Source: Paenibacillus sp. W2I17
Lineage (GTDB): Bacteria; Bacillota; Bacilli; Paenibacillales; Paenibacillaceae
Direction of reading: 5' to 3'
Length of the DNA stretch: 64,000 bases
NCBI RefSeq assembly: GCF_030815985.1
Contig: NZ_JAUSXM010000001.1
Span: forward strand, 682,001 to 746,000
Shown: positions 26,530-34,232 of the stretch, piece after piece
Position numbering within the stretch: position 1 is the first letter of the stretch
Layout: the number at the start of each line of letters is the position of its first letter
Position numbers and translations under genes: made by a program
The notes under the pieces: model-generated
What the model saw: only the letters and a program-made list of their open reading frames with translations
Told to the model about the DNA's origin: nothing
Databases searched by the model: none

Positions 26530-29500
26530 CTCCGAAGCCTACGGATTAAGCGGGAAGAGCAAAAGTGCTGATCGCATGGATGGATTGTTGTCCCGGTTGG
26601 AGAAGATCAAACAGTTTGCAGGCGAGAACGAAATTTCGACTGAATTAAAGAGTAAATTAAAGCGTGCCCAGTGGCTTTTTGATTCCAAAAAAGCGGACAG
26701 TCAAGGGGATTACCGGGATGTGATTAATGCATTAATGCTGCTTCAACTATATTCAAGACTCAGTGACACGGCTTCTCATCTTGCAGAGGTTCAATCTTCT
26801 GTTCAATCGTTACCAGTGTTGTTTCAACATGTGATGGCTAATGATGCAGATAAGTTGCGGGACGAGCTACATACGTTGATTGAACCTGTAGTGGTCAGTA
26901 ATATTCAAGGAAAACATAACGGATCTTCCCAAGAATTGAAGGATGAATTCCTCAAGGAGAAGCGTAGTCAGCTCATAGCTGAACTGTATCCCAATACGTC
27001 TTTCTCTTCAAAAGAGCAATGTTCAAACACTGTATTCCATCAAACTATGGTGCTTGTGAGTGGTGCCTTGTTGTACCTGATTAACATTAGTGGAGGTAAA
27101 CAACGGTTCCTTGATACAAATAGTGAGATTGGGCAAGTTTTGCTTCACACAATACATCAATTACATGAGATTTATCCACTTGAAGTTCGCCGTTACTTGC
27201 TGAGTATGGACCCTAGAGCCAAGAGCCCAAATGATCTGCTTGCTGGACTTGTGCCTCTGGATGAGCCTTATCAGTTGGTTGAAATGTTGCGGGACGAGCT
27301 TAATTCGTACACGGTATCTTGGAACATGTTACAATCTGCGATCGCGAATCGTCCTGAACAAGCGATTCGAGCATACGAGATTATGAAACCGCCATTCCTG
27401 AAACTCTGCATTCAGAAATTCATGGAGGATCAGGGATTGACATTGCCTAATGCGGAGGGGTCACTGGAGCAAGCGGTATTTAACGCTCTTCGGCATCCTT
27501 TGGACGGGGGACGTCAAGGACTGGCGATTGCAAGATACTTAAATGGGGAAAACAACCTGGAGGAATATTGGGAGGACCCGAATAGTCGCGGGTTGTTTAA
27601 TCAACTGAATCGGGATAAGAAGCGTGTTCACAACCTCATTAGTATTAGTTTTCTGCCCTTGGACTCGGAGGCGATGCGCAGGTTCGCAATCCTGACCACT
27701 CATCCCGATTGGACACTGGATATTATCTCGGACATGTACAATTCATACGCGTTTAGTGGAGAGCAGCTGCTTCAACGTTATGGGCAAGATCCTGAGGTGC
27801 AACGTGAGAAATTGCTAACCAGCCTGATCTCACTTAATGGCATGACCGACTACAGATACAAATCCATGCCGCATGACGAATACCGCCGAATCATTCAGCA
27901 GAATCTGGACTATGCACTGACACAGTACAAGAAACTGCCAACAGATACGCGCATTTTAATTCTGGAGATTACCTTTGAACAGCGTGATGAGTTATCGAAG
28001 AAAATATTGGCCGAAGCGATTCGTGCCGGATTGCAGGATTCTTCCAAAAAGGCCAACGGCGTGGCGTTAGCGGAATTCAACCGTATTCCTGATCATGACT
28101 TGTATACGCTCGTCTACCTCTCGGAGAAAAAAGTGGGAATCAAAGAAATGGCTCTGACCGCAATCCGCAGTCTGGAAAACAGCAAGGAGCTGTACGGTGA
28201 GCTTTTGAAGAAAGAGAAGTCCGATGAGTGGAAGAGCTTGATCCAAATTCTGCTGGATACCGCAGATCTAAGTCCAGAGTATGCCCATGCTGCACTCGCT
28301 GATCAGGCGGATGCCAAAAAGTTGTCGAGACTGAGTTGGTTGTCCTTGAAAGATCTCCCTTCACTGATACGTATTGAAGACAATCAGCCTTTAGATGACC
28401 GGATTAAACAGTATGCTTTGGTCCAATCATTGGATCATACATCCGGTCCTAATGAACGGTTGAATGAATTACGAGATTACGTAAGTGAGGCATCGCTCGC
28501 TCGTTTTGCAAGTGAACTGCTTCAGGTCTGGATTCAGGAAGGTGCTCCTGCGAAAGAAAAGTGGGTGATGTATGTTTCAGCACTCTTTGGCGATATTCAG
28601 ATTGTGAATATTTTGGCTCCGCAAATTAAGGAATGGACAGAAAACAGTCGTGGCGCGATTGCAGCAGATGCTGTAAAAGTGCTCGCTTATCTGAAAGATC
28701 CATCCGCTCTTATGGCGATTGATAAAATCAAACGTGGCGTGAAGAACCGTCAGGTGAAAGGTGCAGCAGAAGAAGCATTGCAGCTTGCAGCGGATAATAT
28801 GGGACTTACCCCGGAACAACTGGAGGATCGGTTAGTCACCACGCTTGGTTTTGATGAAAAAGGAACCATGCAGCTGAGTTACGGAGAGCGTTCCTTCCTG
28901 GTTAAGGTTAATGGAGACTTGCAAGTGGTTGTTCTCAATGAAGAAACGGGCAAATCCGTGAAGAGTCTGCCTGCTCCTGCACAGAAAGACGATCCTGAAT
29001 TGGCAGCGCAGTCCAAGGCACGTTTCACACAGCTGAAAAAAGATCTCAAATCCATGGTTAACATTCAGGCGCAGCGTCTGGAAGAGTCATTGTCCAAGCA
29101 ACGTCTGTGGTCTGCCGATGAGTGGAAAGCACTGTTTGTACAAAATGTAATCATGCAAAAATTTGCTGTTGGTCTGATCTGGGGAACGTATGAGGATGGT
29201 GCACTGATCAGCACCTTCCGTTATATGGAGGATGGCACCTTCAATTCTGTGGATGAAGATGAGGTTGATCTGCCTTCGGGTGCGCAAGTGGGACTTATAC
29301 ACCCGCTGGAACTGGATCAGGCGACGCTTGAAGGTTGGACAACGCAGTTGGAGGATTACGAGATCAAGCAGCCATTTGAGCAACTGAATCGTGAGATTCA
29401 CCAGCCTGAAGATGAGGACAAGACAAAGAGTGAATACGATCGTCTGCCTGAGTCTGATTTCTCACCAACGGCTTTCCCCAAAGCACTGGAGAAATACGGT

Positions 29501-29770
29501 TGGATCAAAGGACCGGCACAGGACGGCGGCTGGTATCATGAATTTTATAAAGAGTACGGAGATCTTGTTGCGGAATTGCAATTCAGTGGTACGAGCATCA
29601 CGTATTACGAAGGACTGGATGATATTACACTCGAATCCTTACATTTCTTCAAACCGAGTAGCAAGCAACATTATTACTATGGTGACAACAAATCCATTGC
29701 TCTGGGCAACGTTCCAGGTCGCGTGTTCAGTGAAACGATCTACGATATTCTGAGAGCAACGGGGCGTTGA
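26501..29770 (+). CDS. DUF4132 protein with HEAT-like helical array (YehI/MolR-like)
   Basis: 1089 residues, one of the largest proteins in the window. The middle (about 350-750) consists of repeated helix pairs such as EAIRAGLQDSSKKANGVALA and VGIKEMALTAIRSLENSKE, which read as HEAT-like repeats. The C-terminal part (about 870-1089) matches the DUF4132 region of E. coli YehI, including LPESDFSPTAFPKALEKYGW and YYEGLDDITLESLHF. No catalytic motif is evident, suggesting a scaffold. The ATG at 26501 follows GGAG five bases before; a second ATG at 26519 is possible. It overlaps the small gene upstream and is followed by the SWIM gene after 4 bp. Confidence 0.85.
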   Translation: MPFTVCMGNDSEAYGLSGKSKSADRMDGLLSRLEKIKQFAGENEISTELKSKLKRAQWLFDSKKADSQGDYRDVINALMLLQLYSRLSDTASHLAEVQSSVQSLPVLFQHVMANDADKLRDELHTLIEPVVVSNIQGKHNGSSQELKDEFLKEKRSQLIAELYPNTSFSSKEQCSNTVFHQTMVLVSGALLYLINISGGKQRFLDTNSEIGQVLLHTIHQLHEIYPLEVRRYLLSMDPRAKSPNDLLAGLVPLDEPYQLVEMLRDELNSYTVSWNMLQSAIANRPEQAIRAYEIMKPPFLKLCIQKFMEDQGLTLPNAEGSLEQAVFNALRHPLDGGRQGLAIARYLNGENNLEEYWEDPNSRGLFNQLNRDKKRVHNLISISFLPLDSEAMRRFAILTTHPDWTLDIISDMYNSYAFSGEQLLQRYGQDPEVQREKLLTSLISLNGMTDYRYKSMPHDEYRRIIQQNLDYALTQYKKLPTDTRILILEITFEQRDELSKKILAEAIRAGLQDSSKKANGVALAEFNRIPDHDLYTLVYLSEKKVGIKEMALTAIRSLENSKELYGELLKKEKSDEWKSLIQILLDTADLSPEYAHAALADQADAKKLSRLSWLSLKDLPSLIRIEDNQPLDDRIKQYALVQSLDHTSGPNERLNELRDYVSEASLARFASELLQVWIQEGAPAKEKWVMYVSALFGDIQIVNILAPQIKEWTENSRGAIAADAVKVLAYLKDPSALMAIDKIKRGVKNRQVKGAAEEALQLAADNMGLTPEQLEDRLVTTLGFDEKGTMQLSYGERSFLVKVNGDLQVVVLNEETGKSVKSLPAPAQKDDPELAAQSKARFTQLKKDLKSMVNIQAQRLEESLSKQRLWSADEWKALFVQNVIMQKFAVGLIWGTYEDGALISTFRYMEDGTFNSVDEDEVDLPSGAQVGLIHPLELDQATLEGWTTQLEDYEIKQPFEQLNREIHQPEDEDKTKSEYDRLPESDFSPTAFPKALEKYGWIKGPAQDGGWYHEFYKEYGDLVAELQFSGTSITYYEGLDDITLESLHFFKPSSKQHYYYGDNKSIALGNVPGRVFSETIYDILRATGR

Positions 29771-29774
29771 TGAC

Positions 29775-31607
29775 GTGAGTGGATTCAAGGAAAAATTCCG
29801 GATTTTTTCGAAGCTGTGTACGGAGGATTATCTGATTCGGTATGCCAACAAGGGGTTGTACAAAAGGTCTTTGAAAGAGTTGGACAATGGTGTAAGTGTA
29901 AAGTACACATGGAATGTATCATCGGTGAGTTGTCAGCTCAGTGACGGGACACAATGTACGCTTGAGAATACACTAGATCATTGGGAATGCTCCTGCCCAG
30001 CCGATCATATCTGCAAGCATGTGCTGATTGCAATTCTGTATGATCAACGGGAATATACGGCAGAGGATTCAATGAATGCAGACGAGAAGCATGCGCTGGA
30101 TAAGGACTTAGGGATATCGGATAATGATCGGTTGGACGTACCAAAAGACTTATCAGTAACAGAATCATCATCAAACTTAGTATCAAATGTGGACGATCCA
30201 AGCGAAATTCCGCATACGGTATCACGTGAGATCGAGTCTCGCTTCCGCTGGATGACGGAGTCTGACCTTACCGTGTTAATTAAATCGTATAGTTCTTCCA
30301 TGATTGAGGAAGTTGTTTTCCGACTGAGATACCCAGAGGAAATTAAGATCTTTGAAGATTCACTTCTTACGGTTCATCTGACCACTCAGAATATCGAGGT
30401 GTCTTTTACTGAGGAACCGAACCTTGCAAAAGCACTATGTAAGGTGCAGCAGACAGCTGGGAAAATCGCCAAGCTTGAAGCTTTGTTACGGTACCGGAAC
30501 CTAAAAGGCCTGGATGATACGGATGCATTAAGTGGACGGGTGTACGAAGCCAAGTTCTCTCTTCAGACGGTGCAGGAATGTCGGGTTATGCTGGCAGGAT
30601 TGTTGAAGACGGGACTGGCCCGCCTTCCTCAGTCCTATATGGCACAACTGGAGACCTTGGCAATCGCTGCTCATAGTGGCAACCTGCCTGACATAGAACG
30701 CAGTTTACGAGGGATTCAAGGAGAACTACAGTTGTTTTTCAACAGACATATACGTTTCTCCATGCAATCCATGTTGGATCGGGTAAGCAAGCTGTATCTT
30801 GCACTCCAGGTTCTTGAAGAAGAAAAGGTATCTGTCATTCAGCAGAGTCAGCTCATTGGCAGTTTTCGAAGTAAATACTTTACCGTTCCTTCACTCCACC
30901 TGTATGGACTGGGAGCTGATGCGTGGGAGACACGATCCGGTTTCCGTGGAATCACCTATTATTTCTATTGTTTTGATGATGAGGAAATCTACACCTATAG
31001 CGATGTACGTGCTTTATATTACGATGATCAGCAGTTCTCATATACAGAGCATTATGGTGCATTCACACCATGGCTGCCTAATCTGACCTTTCGCCAGTTT
31101 GTGGGTGAAGAAGTTCAATTCCATTCAGTTAAAGTGAATGAAGAACGCCGGATCTCTTCCGGGGAAGGTGCCAAACTTGCTATTTTGCCACGAACGGGTG
31201 TGGAAACGTTGAATCTGGGCAAAACCATGCAAGATGTAACGTCTGTACTTCAAGAGGAATCGCGATCGTTCGACTTGTTTGCTGCTCCCAAAGAACGATT
31301 GGCTGTAATCAAAGTTGCTCGAATCGTGGACCATAACTTTGTCAAACAAACGCAGGATCTTGTCCTGACGGTTGAGAGTGCCGAAGGAGAACGATTGGCA
31401 CTTACTCTCCCGTATTCAACTGATTGGCAATCGATGATCCAAAGACTGGAGTCAGGATATGGTGCTCAATCGCTTGAGCACTTCTATGCCTTTGTGCGTG
31501 TGGAACCAAAACGGATTAGCCCAATCAGTTTCCTGAAGGGTCAAACGGTGCTCAGTCTGAAACTGGATATCGGTAATGGGAGGATGGGCAGACTTGGAAG
31601 AATATAA
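29775..31607 (+). CDS. SWIM zinc-finger protein (YehQ-like)
   Basis: 610 residues from GTG 29775, five bases after the DUF4132 stop. The SWIM motif CSCPADHICKHVLI (about 73-84) has the C-x-C-x(n)-C-x-H pattern for zinc and nucleic-acid or protein binding. The rest is long, mostly helical and unannotated, with a Tyr/Phe-rich block near 380-420 (ITYYFYCFDDEEIYTYS). E. coli YehQ is a SWIM protein next to the VWA gene yehP. A nucleic-acid role is possible from the SWIM finger alone; it is not demonstrated. Confidence 0.88.
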   Translation: MSGFKEKFRIFSKLCTEDYLIRYANKGLYKRSLKELDNGVSVKYTWNVSSVSCQLSDGTQCTLENTLDHWECSCPADHICKHVLIAILYDQREYTAEDSMNADEKHALDKDLGISDNDRLDVPKDLSVTESSSNLVSNVDDPSEIPHTVSREIESRFRWMTESDLTVLIKSYSSSMIEEVVFRLRYPEEIKIFEDSLLTVHLTTQNIEVSFTEEPNLAKALCKVQQTAGKIAKLEALLRYRNLKGLDDTDALSGRVYEAKFSLQTVQECRVMLAGLLKTGLARLPQSYMAQLETLAIAAHSGNLPDIERSLRGIQGELQLFFNRHIRFSMQSMLDRVSKLYLALQVLEEEKVSVIQQSQLIGSFRSKYFTVPSLHLYGLGADAWETRSGFRGITYYFYCFDDEEIYTYSDVRALYYDDQQFSYTEHYGAFTPWLPNLTFRQFVGEEVQFHSVKVNEERRISSGEGAKLAILPRTGVETLNLGKTMQDVTSVLQEESRSFDLFAAPKERLAVIKVARIVDHNFVKQTQDLVLTVESAEGERLALTLPYSTDWQSMIQRLESGYGAQSLEHFYAFVRVEPKRISPISFLKGQTVLSLKLDIGNGRMGRLGRI

Positions 31608-31872
31608 TCAGTTCATGCAGAGAATTAACGGCTGGTCAGAAGAGTTGCTCCTGCGTGGGTTATCTCAGTTTACGATCCGGGATATTGAGGTACTTGAGCA
31701 GCTCGCAGCGGAATCCTTACGGTTGCAGATGAGTTTCCTGCATGAGTTGTTGAATCACCTCATCAAGGAAGGGCTTAGCGTGGCTCTTGGACAAGGTAAT
31801 GAAGAGTTGCTGTTATTTCAGTATTGTCGTCTCACCCAATATGTGCAATTGATTGTGCAAGAAGAAGCGTAA
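31576..31872 (+). CDS. Second small protein of unknown function, MoxR operon
   Basis: 98 residues from the ATG at 31576, overlapping the SWIM gene by 32 bp; TTG at 31594 after GGGAGG is an alternative start. Entirely helical in appearance, with strong leucine spacing (EELLLRGLSQF, LLNHLIKEGLSVAL, LLLFQYCRLTQYVQLIVQEE), so it may form a helical bundle or bind another operon product. No recognised family. It closes the operon; a terminator lies 75 bp downstream. It has no E. coli yeh counterpart that I know of. Confidence 0.7.
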   Translation: MGGWADLEEYNQFMQRINGWSEELLLRGLSQFTIRDIEVLEQLAAESLRLQMSFLHELLNHLIKEGLSVALGQGNEELLLFQYCRLTQYVQLIVQEEA

Positions 31873-31946
31873 TATTGGTTAGTATTCCAAGCGAAGGTAC
31901 ATGAAGCGATATGATGTAATAAATAAGATGTATTATAGGATATAAG

Positions 31947-31987
31947 AAGATTTGCAGAAGGCCACAAGGTCACTGCAAATCTTTTTT
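31947..31987 (+). terminator. Terminator of the MoxR operon
   Basis: 11-bp perfect stem AAGATTTGCAG / CTGCAAATCTT, 15-nt loop, followed by TTTTTT. Confidence 0.9.
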
Positions 31988-32093
31988 ATCGTGGAGTAAG
32001 TAAAAGTCATTTGTTAAACGAATATAGGTAGGTAGCACGAATCAATACGAGGATTCGTGATCATATGAGCATGGAAGGGAGGTACATGTAATC

Positions 32094-32636
32094 GTGGAAG
32101 AAGAACAGATACGGAAGGCAGTAGCGAATCGTGATCCTGAGGCCATGGAATGGGTGATGAACCACTACGCAGGTTTGTTATGGAAGATTGCTCATTCCAT
32201 CCTACATCATGCATCTACAGAAGAGATTGAAGAATGCGTAGCAGATACATTTTTTGCTTTTTGGCAGAATCCGGATGCATTCCAATCTGGGCGAAGTAGC
32301 TTGAAAAATTACCTTGCAACAATCACAAAACATAAAGCGATTGATCGCTACCGGAAACTCAATCGAAGAACTGAGCTTACATATGAAGAGGAGATTCATT
32401 CGGTGCAAACGGATGATTTGTTGGTTCAGATGATCAGTAAAGAGACATATACGGAACTTAATCAAATGATTGAATCTTTTCCAGAACCGGAACGTGAGAT
32501 TATGAAACGTCGGTTTTATGAAGGACAGAGACCCCATGAGATATCAGAAGCATTGTCCCTACACGTTAGGCAAGTCCATAACAAGCTTTATCGCTCCAGG
32601 CAACGATTGAGGACATGGTGGATGAACAGGAAATAA
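32094..32636 (+). CDS. ECF-type RNA polymerase sigma factor
   Basis: 180 residues with region 2 (about 20-85, containing EECVADTFFAFWQN and HKAIDRYRK) and region 4 (about 115-175, with FPEPEREIMKRRFYEG and the HTH PHEISEALSLHVRQVHNKLY). The start is GTG 32094, nine bases after GGGAGG. It lies 13 bp upstream of a DUF4179 membrane protein, the standard partner that holds such sigma factors inactive. Target promoters are unknown; autoregulation is likely but no promoter pair was identified. Confidence 0.93.
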   Translation: MEEEQIRKAVANRDPEAMEWVMNHYAGLLWKIAHSILHHASTEEIEECVADTFFAFWQNPDAFQSGRSSLKNYLATITKHKAIDRYRKLNRRTELTYEEEIHSVQTDDLLVQMISKETYTELNQMIESFPEPEREIMKRRFYEGQRPHEISEALSLHVRQVHNKLYRSRQRLRTWWMNRK

Positions 32637-32649
32637 AGGAGGGGATCAA

Positions 32650-34014
32650 ATGCGAAAATCCGAAAAAGAATTCACTGAGCAGAACCTCTTTAATATTAAA
32701 AAGTTGTTCTATGATAAATTGGCGATGAATGAACCACAAACCCTTACGAGATCAGATACATCATTTTATCCACCTGTATTATATCCATCCGATCCATCCG
32801 CACAGACAAAGAAGTCCATGAATAAAAGAAAAAAGTATCGCAAAGCCATCTATATTCCTGTAACCGCTGCGTTATCGTTATGTCTTGTTACAGGTGCAGC
32901 TGCATCGGTGGGCATCATTGACCTGCCTTCTATTCTTCATTTTCTAGGTGCAGATCGGATTGGCATTCTTCAGCCTGTTCATCAGGTGAGTGAAGATCAA
33001 GGGATTCGAATGGAGGTTATAGGTGCTGTCAGGGACGGAGATACAACGGAAATCTATGTTTCATTATCGGATCTGACGGGTCATCGCATTGACGATACAC
33101 TGGATGTATATGATTACAGGGTAACCGGAGGTAATGCAAACAACGCTCAGATTATTCATTATGATGATGCGAATCAAACGGCTATTGTCCGATTCCTCAT
33201 TCAAGGAAAAGTCAGCAAAAATCGAATTACAGTTCAGATTAATACGCTGATGTCGGGTACATCTCTTCAAGAGGGTTACAACGTACAAGTGGACTGGGAG
33301 AAGTTGCTACAAGAAAAGCAAATCAATAGCTATGATATCCTGGATCGAAATCGTATAAGTGGCTGGGGAGGTGAAACTGATATTCAAATGGAAACCGATC
33401 CAATTCCGGTATTGCATCAGGATGTAACGAATATCCCAGTTGAGGGTATTGATTGGATGCATATTTCCAATATGGGTTTTGTGGATGGCAAGTTACACAT
33501 TCAGATTAATCCGGATAATGAGATTGGCGAGTATAATCATGGATACTTCTACTTCACGGATGAGCAAGGCCAAAAGCTCGATATTACCCAATATTCCATT
33601 AGCTACGGGAGATACATGAAAAATGGAGTAGACATTGGTGGGGATTACATTGAGTTTGTGTATGATCTGTCTGCTGTTGACCAATTAGATAAACTTAGAC
33701 TCCAAGGCAGCTTTACAAGCATTAGTGAAGTTGTGCAAGGGAATTGGAAAACGACCTTTAACTTAAGTCAAAATGCTTTGAGAAAAACAGGAGACGTTCA
33801 GCTTGATGCAAATGGAGGCTTACAGGCAAATGTTACTCTTTCCTCGGTTGGCGTCACGCTTACAGGTGAGGCACTGAGCAAGATTCGGATGGAGGACTTG
33901 AGTATTGAAGTTCACCTGAAGGATGGTACAAAGTTGTCTGACAAATCTGGTTTCCTCCAGCTGGATCAGGATCTCATTAAGTGGATATCCCCTAAGACCA
34001 TTCCGGGTGAATGA
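32650..34014 (+). CDS. DUF4179-type anti-sigma factor, C-terminus apparently frameshifted
   Basis: 454 residues as read. A cytoplasmic N-terminus (about 1-70) precedes one membrane helix (about 73-95, IYIPVTAALSLCLVTGAAAS) and a large extracellular beta-rich region containing the DUF4179 domain. It would bind the ECF sigma factor encoded 13 bp upstream. The frame ends with KTIPGE at 34014, but the next frame continues immediately as VNDVSYLLINGEKVTLQDE and stops at 34066. This is the usual VNDV...INGE closing strand of the family. A one-base difference in CCGGG (34003-34007) therefore truncates the last 20 residues or so. It could be a mutation or a sequence error. Confidence 0.88.
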   Translation: MRKSEKEFTEQNLFNIKKLFYDKLAMNEPQTLTRSDTSFYPPVLYPSDPSAQTKKSMNKRKKYRKAIYIPVTAALSLCLVTGAAASVGIIDLPSILHFLGADRIGILQPVHQVSEDQGIRMEVIGAVRDGDTTEIYVSLSDLTGHRIDDTLDVYDYRVTGGNANNAQIIHYDDANQTAIVRFLIQGKVSKNRITVQINTLMSGTSLQEGYNVQVDWEKLLQEKQINSYDILDRNRISGWGGETDIQMETDPIPVLHQDVTNIPVEGIDWMHISNMGFVDGKLHIQINPDNEIGEYNHGYFYFTDEQGQKLDITQYSISYGRYMKNGVDIGGDYIEFVYDLSAVDQLDKLRLQGSFTSISEVVQGNWKTTFNLSQNALRKTGDVQLDANGGLQANVTLSSVGVTLTGEALSKIRMEDLSIEVHLKDGTKLSDKSGFLQLDQDLIKWISPKTIPGE

Positions 34015-34232
34015 TGTGAGCTACCTGCTAATCAATGGAGAGAAAGTAACTTTGCAAGATGAATAACTAAAAGGTGAATCAAAAAGATAAGTGCGATCGG
34101 AAGTTTGTTCTGTCATCGGAGTGGTAAGTGTGAATATTCTTTAGTTCAACTTATATAAAATGAATTACATGTCATATCCCGATTTATGACGCATACCATT
34201 AGGCGAATGCGGTCATAAGGGAGGAAACTGAG

